Shown here: positions 1 through 10,242 of the stretch, piece by piece
Numbering within the stretch: position 1 is the stretch's first letter
Layout of the letters: each line of letters begins with the position of its first letter
Origin: Candidatus Contendibacter sp.
GTDB taxonomy: Bacteria; Pseudomonadota; Gammaproteobacteria; Competibacterales; Competibacteraceae
Length of the DNA: 64,000 nt
NCBI GenBank assembly: GCA_008933795.1
Contig: WBUJ01000002.1
Span: forward strand, 1 to 64,000
Direction of reading: 5' to 3'
Translations under genes and position numbers: made by a program
Notes under the pieces: generated by a model
The model's database searches: none
Told to the model about the DNA's origin: nothing
Seen by the model: only the letters and a program-made list of their open reading frames with translations

Positions 1-58
1 GGTTCATTGGCGTTTGACATGACTACGTACCTCCAAAGGCTCAAAACTCAAGACGGTT

Positions 59-1369
59 TCATCTTTCCTTATGCTTGCGATGGTCGATCACGCGCACCGC
101 CTTACCCTCGGAACGGGGCAGATCGCCGGTGCGTTTGACCACGACGCGGGCGGTGACGCCGATGAAGTCCTTGATGTCCTTCTGCGCCTTGTGCGCGACT
201 CGATCCATGGCTTCCTGTCCCTGGGCGACCAGCGGAGGACTCCCCTCGACATTGACCGTCAGCAGATCGAGATTGCCTTCGCGGGCGATCTCCAGTTGAT
301 AGAACGGCGACAGAGTCTCGGTCTGCATCAGGATGGCTTCGACCTGCGATGGAAACACGTTGACGCCGCGAATGATCAGCATGTCGTCGGTGCGACCGGT
401 GACGCGCTTCATGCGCACGTGCGTGCGGCCACAACGGCAGGGGGCGGGATCGAGCACCGACACATCGCGGGTGCGGTAGCGGATGACCGGGAAGGCTTCC
501 TTGGTCAGGGAGGTGATGACGATCTCGCCGGCCTCGCCGTAGGGAATCGGCTGGCCGGTATTCACATCCACTGCCTCGATCAGGAAATGATCCTCGAACA
601 CGTGCAGGCCATTTTTGGCCTCGATGCACTCGATGGCGACGCCGGGGCCGATGACTTCCGACAATCCGTAGATATCCACCGCGGCGATGCCCAGGCGCGA
701 TTCCAGTTCGTAGCGCATCTCCTCGGTCCACGGTTCGGCGCCGAAAATGCCGACCTTGAGCGGCAGCTTGCGCAGATCCACGTTCATGGTCTCGGCGGCC
801 TCGGCCAGATTGAGCGCGTAGGAAGGGGTACAGGACAAACCGGTCGGCTCGAAGTCCTGAATCAGCATGATTTGTCGCTGGGTCTGGCCGCCGGAGATCG
901 GGGTTACCATCACGCCCAGTTCCTCGGCGCCGTAATGCAGGCCCAGCCCGCCAGTGAACAGACCGTAACCGTAGGCGTTGTGCAGGCGGTCGCCGGGGCG
1001 CATCCCGGCGGCGGCCAGGCTACGGGCCATCACCCGGGCCCAGGTACGGATATCGCGCCGAGTGTAACCCACCACGGTCGGCTTGCCGGTGGTGCCGGAC
1101 GAGGCGTGAATGCGCACCACCTGATCGGTGGGCACGGCGAACATGCCGAAGGGGTAGTTCTCGCGCAGGTTTTCCTTCTTGGTGAAGGGCAACAGGCGCA
1201 CGTCGGCCACCGACCGAATGTGGCGCGGCTTGACGCCAAGTTCGTCCATGGCGTCGCGGTAATACTTGACGGTCTGATAGCAACGCTCGACGGTGGCGTG
1301 CAGCCGGTTGAGTTGCAGCGCCTGCAATTCCTCGCGGGGCAGGGTTTCCTGTTCGATGTCCAGAATCAT
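59..1369 (-). CDS. paaK: Phenylacetate-CoA ligase
   Basis: 436 aa; AMP-binding signature [51 protein letters not shown] typical of PaaK. Confidence 0.93.
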   Translation of the reverse strand: MILDIEQETLPREELQALQLNRLHATVERCYQTVKYYRDAMDELGVKPRHIRSVADVRLLPFTKKENLRENYPFGMFAVPTDQVVRIHASSGTTGKPTVVGYTRRDIRTWARVMARSLAAAGMRPGDRLHNAYGYGLFTGGLGLHYGAEELGVMVTPISGGQTQRQIMLIQDFEPTGLSCTPSYALNLAEAAETMNVDLRKLPLKVGIFGAEPWTEEMRYELESRLGIAAVDIYGLSEVIGPGVAIECIEAKNGLHVFEDHFLIEAVDVNTGQPIPYGEAGEIVITSLTKEAFPVIRYRTRDVSVLDPAPCRCGRTHVRMKRVTGRTDDMLIIRGVNVFPSQVEAILMQTETLSPFYQLEIAREGNLDLLTVNVEGSPPLVAQGQEAMDRVAHKAQKDIKDFIGVTARVVVKRTGDLPRSEGKAVRVIDHRKHKER

Positions 1370-1398
1370 AAAACCGTTCTCGGTGTTGGGAATGACAG

Positions 1399-2067
1399 TT
1401 AGAGGTTGGAAGCTGGGGGCGGCAGAGTTTCAGTCAGCAAATCATAGCCGAGGTCGCGCAGCCGTTGGTTCAGGGCGCGTGGATCATCGGCCCGATAGCG
1501 TACCACGGCGATTCGCAGGCCGGTTTGGTCGGGATGCAGCGGCGACACCACGGTGGCGATGTAGCCGCCGGCATCGTTGATGGCGGCCAGCAATCGACCC
1601 AGTTGCCCGGTGGTGTCGGGCAAATGCACCGCGATGCGGGTGGTGTCCTCCATCAGGCAGCCGGTAATGTCGAGAAAGAAATCCAGCAGATCCTCGTGGG
1701 TCAAAATGCCAACCAGTTTGCCCCCCTTTTCGACGACGGGCAGGCACCCGATTTTTTCCTGCCGCAGCAGGCGGGCGGCTTCCTCGACCAGGGTATCGGG
1801 GGCGCAAGCGACGACTCGGGTTTGCATGATCCTGGCGGCGGTGAGCTTGCCGAGCAAGTAGTTCGCCTCGCCGACCGACAGGGTCGTGATCGGCGAGGGC
1901 GAGACTCGCTCGAGGTCGTGGGACGTCACCAACCCCACCAAATGGCCGTCGCGCGCCACGGGTAAATGGCGGATGTGATGATCCCGCATCAGCGCCGCCA
2001 ACTGGGTCACGCGGGTATCCTCGGCGACCTGCAATACCGCGCGCGTCATGATCCGGTCCACGTACAT
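1399..2067 (-). CDS. CBS-domain protein (AcuB-like, CBS pair plus C-terminal ACT-like region)
   Basis: 222 aa; two CBS-type repeats ([94 protein letters not shown]). Confidence 0.85.
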   Translation of the reverse strand: MYVDRIMTRAVLQVAEDTRVTQLAALMRDHHIRHLPVARDGHLVGLVTSHDLERVSPSPITTLSVGEANYLLGKLTAARIMQTRVVACAPDTLVEEAARLLRQEKIGCLPVVEKGGKLVGILTHEDLLDFFLDITGCLMEDTTRIAVHLPDTTGQLGRLLAAINDAGGYIATVVSPLHPDQTGLRIAVVRYRADDPRALNQRLRDLGYDLLTETLPPPASNL

Positions 2068-2081
2068 GATTCACCTCCCTA

Positions 2082-2849
2082 TCAATACCCTAGATAAGCC
2101 CGGCGCACGTCGTCGTCGGCCAGCAGTTCCGCCGCCGGGGCGGTCTTGGCGATGCGGCCGGTTTCCAGAATATAGCCGCGCCGGGCGATGGCCAGGGCGG
2201 CGTGGGCGTTCTGTTCCACCAGCAGGATGGTCACGCCCCGGCCGCTGAGTTCGACGATCACCCGGAAGATTTCCTCGACCAGCAGCGGCGCCAGCCCCAT
2301 CGAGGGTTCGTCCAACAGCAACAGGCGCGGCCGACCGAGCAGGGCGCGGCCGATGGCCAGCATTTGCTGTTGGCCGCCAGACAGGGTGCCGGCCAGTTGC
2401 TGGCGGCGTTCGGCGAGAATCGGAAACAGGGCATAGACATGCTCCGTTTCCTCTCGCACCCACTGGGGATCGCGCTGTTGGCGGTAGGCGCCCAGCCGCA
2501 GGTTGTCCTCGACGCTCAGGGGCGCAAAAACCTGCCGGCCCTCGGGCACCTGGCAAACGCCGGCGGCGACGATGCGATGCGGCGGCCAGCGGGTGATGTC
2601 CCGACCCGCGAAACGGACGCAGCCGCCGCTGGCGGGGTGCAAACCGGACAGGGTATGCAGCAGGGTGGTTTTACCCGCGCCGTTGCCGCCCACCAGCGCG
2701 ACCAGTTCGCCGGAATGGACGGTTAAGTCCACCGCATGAATGGCGCGAACCGGGCCGTAGTCGCTGCTCAGGCCAGCCACCCGCAACAGGGGCTCCTCAC
2801 GCTCGCCGGCCACGGAATTTCGATGGCCGACCACCGATTCAGACGGCAT
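2082..2849 (-). CDS. livF: Branched-chain amino acid ABC transporter ATP-binding protein
   Basis: Walker A GGNGAGKTTLL, LSGGQQQMLAIGRAL signature, LLLDEPSMGLAPLLVEEIF; adjacent to livG. Confidence 0.9.
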   Translation of the reverse strand: MPSESVVGHRNSVAGEREEPLLRVAGLSSDYGPVRAIHAVDLTVHSGELVALVGGNGAGKTTLLHTLSGLHPASGGCVRFAGRDITRWPPHRIVAAGVCQVPEGRQVFAPLSVEDNLRLGAYRQQRDPQWVREETEHVYALFPILAERRQQLAGTLSGGQQQMLAIGRALLGRPRLLLLDEPSMGLAPLLVEEIFRVIVELSGRGVTILLVEQNAHAALAIARRGYILETGRIAKTAPAAELLADDDVRRAYLGY

Positions 2850-3618
2850 ATTGCACCGCTCCTCCCAGATAGGCGGCGATCACCCGGGGATCGGCCTGAA
2901 TTTCCGCTGGCGGACCCTCGGCCAGCACGCTGCCGTAATCCAGCACCAGCAGCCGGTCGGAAACGCTCATCACCAGCGGCATGTGATGCTCAACCAGCAA
3001 CACGGTCACGCCACTGGCGCGGATGCGGGCGATCAGTTCGCGCAAGGCCAGGGTTTCGGTGTCGTTGAGACCGGCGGCGGGTTCGTCGAGCAGCAGGAGA
3101 CGCGGTTTCGCGGCCAGGGCACGGGCGATTTCGACCCGTTTCATCAGGCCGTAGGGCAGGGCGCCGGCCGATTGCCCGGCCCGGTCGGCTAGATCGCACA
3201 GTTCCAATGCCTCGTTGGCCCATTCCCGCAAGCGCCGCTCCTCGCGCCGCACCTGGGGTAGACGCAACGCGGCGGCCAGTAAACCGGTCCGGGCACGCAG
3301 GTGACAGCCGACCATGACGTTCTCGACCACGGTCATGTTGAAGAATAGTTGCAGGTTCTGGAAGGTTCGCGCCATCCCCAGGGCGGCGATACGGTGCGGC
3401 GGCAGGCCACGCAGCTCGTGCCCATCGAAGCGGATCGAGCCAGAGGAGGGTTTGTAAAATCCGCACAGGTCGTTGAACAGGGTGGTCTTGCCGGCGCCGT
3501 TCGGGCCGATGATGGCGTAGATCAAGCCGGCTGGCGTCTGGAAGCTGACCCCGGCCAGGGCCATGACGCCGCCGAAACTCTGTTCCAGTCCTTCGACTGC
3601 GAGCAAATTCCTGGTCAT
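2839..3618 (-). CDS. livG: Branched-chain amino acid ABC transporter ATP-binding protein
   Basis: GPNGAGKTTLFNDLCGFYKPSSGSI, LPYGLMKRVEIARALAAKPRLLLLDEPAAGLN. Confidence 0.9.
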   Translation of the reverse strand: MTRNLLAVEGLEQSFGGVMALAGVSFQTPAGLIYAIIGPNGAGKTTLFNDLCGFYKPSSGSIRFDGHELRGLPPHRIAALGMARTFQNLQLFFNMTVVENVMVGCHLRARTGLLAAALRLPQVRREERRLREWANEALELCDLADRAGQSAGALPYGLMKRVEIARALAAKPRLLLLDEPAAGLNDTETLALRELIARIRASGVTVLLVEHHMPLVMSVSDRLLVLDYGSVLAEGPPAEIQADPRVIAAYLGGAVQYAV

Positions 3619-4466
3619 TTAGCTACCATGATGTTAAAGCGTTCACTTTTAAACTGACCAAGACTCATCGGCGTGAAATAAGTAAAATAACTGTTGGCGT
3701 TATCCTCTCTTTGGCCCAAGAGAATCTCCAAATCAGCGACATTTCCGTTTTTCGGGTATATTATGAAACGTAAACTGGCTCCCACACGACTGTAAACCTG
3801 ATAAGCGCCCTTCAACAAGTCATCTTGGTTAATCTGGATTCCGCTACTAAAATTATTAAAAATTTCATTACGCTCATCATCGTTAAAGTGATTGCTGATC
3901 TTGATATTTTCCATACGCCAACTCCTCTTGGGTTCGATATCGGTAATGACCGGGGTAATGACTGGCTTGATGGAAGATTTCGCCGTCGCCGTCGACCCAG
4001 TTTGGTTAGATTTTTTTTCCTGAACTGGAGTCGTTTGAGCTTTAATCCCCGGTTTTGCTATCGCCCGCTCCTCGCTTAAAATTGTTTGTAAATTCCTAGC
4101 GAGCCGTAAATTTTCCTCTAAATCATTTTTTTCCTTGGTAATCGCCTCGATCTTGGTACGTATATTTTTGATGTCCGCGCGAATCTCTATGGCTTGTACT
4201 CTATACTTTTCTGAATCAGGTAAACTGGAAAGCTTTTGTTCCTGCTCCTCCAATTTCATCTGGACATCGTAAGCTTTCTCCTGTCGCGCCTTGGCGTCAG
4301 CCAGTTTATTTTCCAGCTCCGCCACTCGGTTATTTAGCTCCTGCAAATTGGTTTGAGCGTGCCCAAGCTGAATCACACCCGACATGACAAACAAGGTTAT
4401 CAATAGCCCCGCCAGCAGGATGATATAGGGTTTTTTACCAGCAACATCATTCATGGCCGTATCCAT
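3615..4466 (-). CDS. Hypothetical membrane-anchored coiled-coil protein, downstream of the Ser/Thr kinase
   Basis: 283 aa; N-terminal TM IILLAGLLITLFVMSGVIQL, long coiled coil, C-terminal globular region; same strand as the kinase, separated by 22 bp. Confidence 0.65.
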   Translation of the reverse strand: MDTAMNDVAGKKPYIILLAGLLITLFVMSGVIQLGHAQTNLQELNNRVAELENKLADAKARQEKAYDVQMKLEEQEQKLSSLPDSEKYRVQAIEIRADIKNIRTKIEAITKEKNDLEENLRLARNLQTILSEERAIAKPGIKAQTTPVQEKKSNQTGSTATAKSSIKPVITPVITDIEPKRSWRMENIKISNHFNDDERNEIFNNFSSGIQINQDDLLKGAYQVYSRVGASLRFIIYPKNGNVADLEILLGQREDNANSYFTYFTPMSLGQFKSERFNIMVAK

Positions 4467-4488
4467 TCTGGATGAATTTAGAAAATAG

Positions 4489-6591
4489 CTACCTACTCAA
4501 GGATTTATCAAGCGCATCGACGGCACTTTTAATCTCTTGAAGTTTTTTCAGCGTTGCATCGCTTTCCTGTTGAGTCGAACCCGCTACTGGCTTGACCTGA
4601 CTCGAAGTTGTCTTAGCGGTTTGGCGCCGCGTACTCTGTCGCTGTCGTTCCGCCGACCATTCAGCGCGTACTTGCTCGCGCAGACGCAACAGACCATCGT
4701 GATTTGGAGCCAGCGCCAGCCCTTTTTCGATTTGCCGCAAACTGTCCTGGTATTTGCCATTCCGCCGATAATCCGACGCCCGAGCCAGATACTGACCAGC
4801 ATCCGCTTGCCGCCGCGCCGTTTCTTTCTGCTGGCGCGCTCGTTCAAGTTTTTGACGTTCCACGATTTCGGCTTGTTGCCGTGCCTCTTCCTCCCCCTGG
4901 CGTGCTTGCTCAACCTTCCGACGTTCCGTCTCCTCTTGCCGTTGCACCTCTCCCTTCTGGCGCTGTTGTTCGACTGCCCGGGCCTGCACCTGTTGGCGTA
5001 ACGCTAACAAACCTGGATGATCGGGTGCCGCCAACAAACCTTGCTGAATACGAATCAGACTGATTTCCAATAGACCTTCCTGGAAGTTGGTCTGCGCTTG
5101 CGCGAGAAATTGCTCGGCTTGTAGTCGAGATTGTTGTTGCTCCTCCTCTCGGACTTTCCGGGCGCTCGCTTCGACAAGTTGACGCTCGATTTCCTGGCGT
5201 AACCGTAATAACTCTGCATTTTCCGGGGCTACCGTTAAACCCATTTTTATTTGATCCAAGCTTTCCAGAAAGGCTCCTCCATCAAGTTGCTGTTGGGCCT
5301 TTTTTGCAAATTCTTTTGCGATAGTTTCCAGGCCAGCCCGTGCATTAGAATTACCTGGATCAAGGGTTAGAATACGTTTATAAGTCGCCTCCGCGTTTTC
5401 TTGACCAGACTCTTCTACTAAAAGCCCTGCTTTCAGTTGCATCTCCGCCTGCTTTAGCAATGTTTCTACTGCCTGTTCGCCTTTTTTTCTTGGTTCAGAA
5501 ACATCAGCCCGCTCCATCGGGTTCCATAATCCGAAGAGATAAAACGTCGCGACAGATATAGCTATAAAACCGGCTATCAAAATAGAAACAGGCCATCGCA
5601 ATCTTTTCCCAAGGAGACTCTGAATTTTTCCGGTTGTGAATTCCATCACACTGATGTGGCTGACATCTTTATTTAACCCAGACTGGGTTCTTATATCGTC
5701 ACCTATCACCGAGTCGAGCGATGTCAAAAACTCATTGATATTTTTATAGCGATCCGTGCTTTTCTTCGTGAGCAATTTGTTCAAAACAGGTTGTAAATAA
5801 GCGTACTGCTTCGGTAACTCCGGAATCGGGTCATGCAAGTGTTTCAGTGTAATGGCAATAGGATTCCCCGCTTCGTAAAGCCGGCGCCCAACGAGCATCT
5901 CGTAAAAAACAACGCCAAGGCTGTACAAGTCGGACCGTATCGTGGTGCTTTCGCCCATGGCCTGTTCCGGGCTCATGTAGCCCGGACTGCCAACCGCTAG
6001 TCCAGACAGGGTATGAATGGTTTTCGATTCGATGATCCGTGCGACCCCAAAGTCGGTCAACACAGGAGTGCCGTCCTGTCGAAACATGATATTGGAAGGC
6101 TTGACATCCCGGTGAATGATGCCTCTCTCATGCGCGTACCCTAGCGCCTTTGCGATTGCCCTCGCAATCTGGATGGCGGAATCAAAGGATAAACCACCCT
6201 GCTTGATTCGGTCGCTGAGCGTGCCGCCGGGGAGATATTCGACGGACAGAAAAAGCTGATTATTTTCGGAAATCCCAACGTCGTGAATCGTGATGATATT
6301 CGGATGCAACAACCGGGCAAGAATAAGGCCTTCCTTTTTGAAGCGTTGCTTGAACTCATCGTCCTCCTCGGGGCTATGCGCCAGAATTTTTATCGCTACC
6401 TGACGTCCGAGGGATTGTTGCATGGCGCGATAGACGGTGGCCATTCCACCGCGTCCGATCTGGCACTCTATTTGATAGCCAGCGATTTGCACAGATCCCC
6501 ACTGGCGCGGGTTTTCGTTCCCTTGGCCCGCTTCAGGGAATGAGTCCAAGTGTGAGCCTTTGAAACTCAAAGTCTGGCTCCTCGTCCCCAT
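4489..6591 (-). CDS. PknB-type Ser/Thr protein kinase with TM and repeated coiled-coil/TPR-like C-terminal region
   Basis: IGRGGMATVYRA, HRDVKPSNIMF, DFGVARI, PGYMSPEQ; TM WPVSILIAGFIAISVATFYLFGLW. ATG at 6591 preferred over the TTG at 6606. Confidence 0.92.
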   Translation of the reverse strand: MGTRSQTLSFKGSHLDSFPEAGQGNENPRQWGSVQIAGYQIECQIGRGGMATVYRAMQQSLGRQVAIKILAHSPEEDDEFKQRFKKEGLILARLLHPNIITIHDVGISENNQLFLSVEYLPGGTLSDRIKQGGLSFDSAIQIARAIAKALGYAHERGIIHRDVKPSNIMFRQDGTPVLTDFGVARIIESKTIHTLSGLAVGSPGYMSPEQAMGESTTIRSDLYSLGVVFYEMLVGRRLYEAGNPIAITLKHLHDPIPELPKQYAYLQPVLNKLLTKKSTDRYKNINEFLTSLDSVIGDDIRTQSGLNKDVSHISVMEFTTGKIQSLLGKRLRWPVSILIAGFIAISVATFYLFGLWNPMERADVSEPRKKGEQAVETLLKQAEMQLKAGLLVEESGQENAEATYKRILTLDPGNSNARAGLETIAKEFAKKAQQQLDGGAFLESLDQIKMGLTVAPENAELLRLRQEIERQLVEASARKVREEEQQQSRLQAEQFLAQAQTNFQEGLLEISLIRIQQGLLAAPDHPGLLALRQQVQARAVEQQRQKGEVQRQEETERRKVEQARQGEEEARQQAEIVERQKLERARQQKETARRQADAGQYLARASDYRRNGKYQDSLRQIEKGLALAPNHDGLLRLREQVRAEWSAERQRQSTRRQTAKTTSSQVKPVAGSTQQESDATLKKLQEIKSAVDALDKSLSR

Positions 6592-6646
6592 CCCTCCCAC
6601 GCCCAAGCAAGTGGGATTGTGGACTGATTGATGAACGAAAGGGTGG

Positions 6647-8551
6647 TCATTTCCCGCCGCCGCCGCCCTCGTCGCTTTTGGGGGTTTGGGAGACGGTGTG
6701 GGTTTGCCCGGCGACGGTCAGGGTTCCGGTTCGTCGGGCCCCGGAGGCATTGACCGCCACCGTGTAGGTCACCGTGCCGGGGCCGGACCCGCTGGCCCCG
6801 GTGGTGATGGTGATCCACTCGTCATGGCTTTGGGCGGTCCAGGCGCAGCCGGCCGGGGTGGACACGGCCACCGTGCCCGCGCCGCCGAGGTAATCGAACG
6901 CTTGGCTGGTCGGGGTGATGGCTTGATTACACTCGCCGCCGCCGCCACCCGCCGGGGCGATTTGGGTGAGGGCGAAACCCTGGGTGGCGGGTCGCCAAGC
7001 CAGTTGCGCGGTGTAGGGCTGGCCGGCGGCGAGGAGGTTCTGGATGGCAATGGTGTTGCCGGAGCGGGCGAGGGTGGCCTGATCCAGGTTGACGGCTGCT
7101 GGATCGGCCAGGAACGAACTGGCGAAGCGGGCCACGGCGAAGGCGGCGCTGGCGTCGCGCGCTCCGCCCGCGTTGTCGTAGGCCCGCACCGCGAGGGTGT
7201 GCGACCCGGCCGCCAAGTTGGAGTAGTTGTAGGCCATGGCGAAGCCGGAGTCTGCTGATCCGGGGTAACTGGGGTAGGCGGCGCCCACGTCGGCGCGCTT
7301 GCCGCCCAGCGGGATGTTGCCGAGGAGCTGGCTGTCCAGGTACAGCTCGATTTTCTGCATCCCCGCCGGGGCCACGGCCCAGCCGCGCACGTTGGAAATA
7401 CCGGAGTAGACGCTACCCGGCGCCGGTTCCTCCAGGGCCAGCACGATGCTTTCCACGGGCGACAACCGGGGCGTGATGGTTGCGCCGGGGTCGGCGATTG
7501 ACCCTTGGCCGGAAGTTGTCCCGGTCAGGTCGGTGGGTTCCCCCGGGCCGGCGGCGACGGCGGGAGCGCCGCCCGCCGGGGCGATCTGGGTGAGGGCGAA
7601 GCCTTGCGTGGCGGGCCGCCAAGTCAGTTGCGCGGTGTAGGGTTGACCGGCGGCCAGGAGGTTCTGGATGGCGATGGTGTTGCCGGAGCGGGCAAGGGTG
7701 GCCTGATCCAGGTTGACGGCTGCTGGATCGGCCAGGAACGAACTGGCGAAGCGGGCCACGGCGAAGGCGGCGCTGGCGTCGCGCGCTCCGCCCGCGTTGT
7801 CGTAGGCCCGCACCGCGAGGGTGTGCGACCCGGCCGCCAAGTTGGAGTAGTTGTAGGCCATGGCGAAGCCGGAGTCTGCCGATCCGGGGTAACTGGGATA
7901 GGCGGCGCCGACATCCGCCCGCCGCCCGCCGAGCGGGATGTTGCCTTGGAGGGCGCCGTCCACGTACAGCTCGATTTTGGTCAAGCCCTGCGGGGCTACC
8001 GCCCAGCCGCGCACGTTGGACACGCCCGAGTAGACGCTGCCCGGCGCTGGTTCTTCTAAAGCCAGCACGATTTGGCTAGATCCCCATTCGCAAAGATAGC
8101 CAGTAACAGAAGTGCCACCAGGAGGTGCAATTCCTTCTAACGCTGCGTCGTCCCACGATCCAGGTGGATGTTGCCAGATTCTTAGATAACCCTGAATGCC
8201 TGTGTAATCATCTGGCTGCCCTGGTGCCCAGTTTGAATAATTCCACGCCTCTCCGGTGATCCAAGTCCAAACACCCTCTTGAGCCGCATCTGTACCTCCC
8301 AACCATATGCTTAATCCATTCGTTAAATTAGCTTCAATCCAATCGTTTTCCTGTTGATTGGTAATCGTCGCTAGATATGCACCTAGGTTAGCGCAGGCGT
8401 TTTTTGCCGCACTCCAATTTAGAGGAGCTATATCGAAACGCTGGTAACTGTGGCCGTTATTTGGATTGTTTAGCTTGGTGGAATCAGCTTGGATTGTGCT
8501 AGTGAAGATCAGCATCAATACTGTGGCCAAAAGTTGCATTTTTCGTATCAT
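6647..8551 (-). CDS. Secreted C-type-lectin-like protein with two near-identical Ig/Big-like modules and a C-terminal BACON-like domain
   Basis: Signal peptide; CTL fold GHSYQRFDIAPLNWSAAKNACANLGAYLATITNQQENDWI...WLGGTD...WDD...YLCEWG; repeated module LALEEPAPGSVYSG.SNVRGWAVAP; BACON-like CAWTAQSHDEWITITTGASGSGPGTVTYTV. Confidence 0.8.
   Translation of the reverse strand: MIRKMQLLATVLMLIFTSTIQADSTKLNNPNNGHSYQRFDIAPLNWSAAKNACANLGAYLATITNQQENDWIEANLTNGLSIWLGGTDAAQEGVWTWITGEAWNYSNWAPGQPDDYTGIQGYLRIWQHPPGSWDDAALEGIAPPGGTSVTGYLCEWGSSQIVLALEEPAPGSVYSGVSNVRGWAVAPQGLTKIELYVDGALQGNIPLGGRRADVGAAYPSYPGSADSGFAMAYNYSNLAAGSHTLAVRAYDNAGGARDASAAFAVARFASSFLADPAAVNLDQATLARSGNTIAIQNLLAAGQPYTAQLTWRPATQGFALTQIAPAGGAPAVAAGPGEPTDLTGTTSGQGSIADPGATITPRLSPVESIVLALEEPAPGSVYSGISNVRGWAVAPAGMQKIELYLDSQLLGNIPLGGKRADVGAAYPSYPGSADSGFAMAYNYSNLAAGSHTLAVRAYDNAGGARDASAAFAVARFASSFLADPAAVNLDQATLARSGNTIAIQNLLAAGQPYTAQLAWRPATQGFALTQIAPAGGGGGECNQAITPTSQAFDYLGGAGTVAVSTPAGCAWTAQSHDEWITITTGASGSGPGTVTYTVAVNASGARRTGTLTVAGQTHTVSQTPKSDEGGGGGK
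6950..8065. repeat. Internal tandem duplication, period 624 bp (208 codons), in the lectin-like gene
   Basis: The motif gaggttctggatggc recurs at 7034 and 7658; the surrounding several hundred bp are nearly identical. Confidence 0.85.
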
Positions 8552-8582
8552 GTTTTGTACTCAGGTATAATTAAACTTCTTC

Positions 8583-8903
8583 TCAGAAGGGTTTTTGGCG
8601 AACCGTGGCCCACAACCGCCGCGCGCCCTGACTCAAACCCACGAACAACCCCTGCGGCAGAAAAATCATCACGGCCATCAACAGGATGCCGTGAACCAGC
8701 CTTTCGTAATCCTTGAACACCACCAGTTCCTGATGCAGCAGGGTCAGGGCGATGGCGCCACAGGCCGCGCCGAAGGTCGAGGCCATGCCGCCCAGCACCA
8801 CGACCCAGTTCCAACCGCAAGGCGCGACCCACCTGGGAATCCATCAAGTTGAGCGACAGCCAAACGGCCAAAACTTGGCAGCCACGATCACGCGCCATAA
8901 TGC
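8583..8903 (-). pseudogene. livM 3'-end remnant with an internal deletion
   Basis: 8598-8805 closely matches 12811-13017; 8813-8903 matches about 13197-13290, so about 180 bp is missing. Confidence 0.88.
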
Positions 8904-9043
8904 TAAGGATAAGATGAACACAGTAGGGAGAGGATGGTAGGTCATAGGATACTCTTTCAAAAATCATGGGCTATTTTGATTTTAATACAACATTCTCCTC
9001 TTCGAGTCCGAAATTTCGGACTTTCGCCACCACGAGCGGATAC

Positions 9044-10113
9044 CATGACCAAACTGCCGATTGGCATTCAGACCTTCCGCAAGCTCCGGGAAGGCGGCTA
9101 TTGCTACGCCGACAAGACGCCGTTGATCGAGCGGCTGGCGCGGGAAGGGCAAATGTATTTTCTCGCCCGCCCGCGCCGCTTCGGCAAGAGCCTGCTGGTC
9201 ACCACCCTGGCGGATGCTTTTGCCGGACACCGGGAACTGTTCGCCGGGCTGTACCTGGAAACCCACTGGGATTGGGAGCGGCGCCACCCCGTGCTGCGTC
9301 TGGACTTCGGCGAGGGCATCCTGAGCACAACCGCCCTGCTCGACGCCACCGTGGCCCTGCAACTGACCGAATGCGCCAAGCTTACGGCGTGACCCTGACC
9401 CAGGAGCCCATTCACCTGCGCCTGCACAAACTCATCCATGCCCTGCACGCCCGCACCGGCGAACGGGTGGTGGTGCTGGTAGACAAATACGACAAACCGA
9501 TTCTGGATCATCTGGAACGACCCAACGTGGCGCTGGCGCTGCGCGAGGGGCTGCGAAACTGTACTCGGTGTTGAAAAGCCAGGACGCCCATCTGCACTTT
9601 GTATTGCTCACCGGCGTCTGTAAGTTTTCCAAGGTATCGCTGTTCTCGGGGTTGAACAACCTGGAAGATATCACCCTGGATTCGAGGTACGCCACGGTTA
9701 TACCCAGAGCGAACTGGAAAGCGCCTTCGCCGATCATCTGGTTGGCGTGGACCTAGCCGAGGTGAAGCAATGGTACAACGGCTACAACTTTCTCGGCGAA
9801 CCCGTCTACAACCCCTTCGATATGCTGCTCTATCTACGCAACCGCGAATTGCTACTTTGCCGCCCTGGGCTTGGCGGTCACTTCAGAGGATGCGACCAAT
9901 CGCGGATGTATCAACCTGTCCATCCGCTTCGCGGGACGGGTCTATCTGTTGGAATTTAAGGTGGTGGAATCGGGTGAAGCTGGCCGGGCACTGGTGCAAC
10001 TGCAGGCGCGCGGCTACGCGGAGAAATTCGCCGGAATGCCTGTGACGCTGATCGGGATGGAGTTCAGCCGCGGGCAACGTCATCTTGTCGGCTTTGAATG
10101 GGCGCGTGGTTGA
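9044..10113 (+). pseudogene. Frameshifted AAA-ATPase-like / PD-(D/E)XK (DUF1703-type) protein
   Basis: MTKLPIGIQTFRKLREGGYCYADKTPLIERLAREGQMYFLARPRRFGKSLLVTTLADAF, then ERVVVLVDKYDKPILDHL, then VKQWYNGYNFLGEPVYNPFDML, then RVYLLEFKVVESGEAGRALVQLQARGYAEKF, spread over several frames. Confidence 0.85.
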
Positions 10114-10242
10114 GAGGCGATCCCAGCCCCTTTCCTTCTTGGGAGAAGTTGTCATTTCCCGCTGCTGCCCCCTCGTCGCTTTTAGGAGTTTAAGCGAGAA
10201 AATGCCACGATATCTTCCATTAAGTATTTGTTTTAAACAGAT

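Noticed and set aside
71-1402. 443-aa plus-strand ORF opposite paaK
   Set aside because: Shadow ORF of a GC-rich gene; low-complexity His/Gly/Asp/Gln-rich translation without domain motifs, while the minus strand encodes clear PaaK.
6647-8551. Lectin-like protein as a diversity-generating-retroelement target
   Set aside because: No reverse transcriptase or template repeat is seen in the window.
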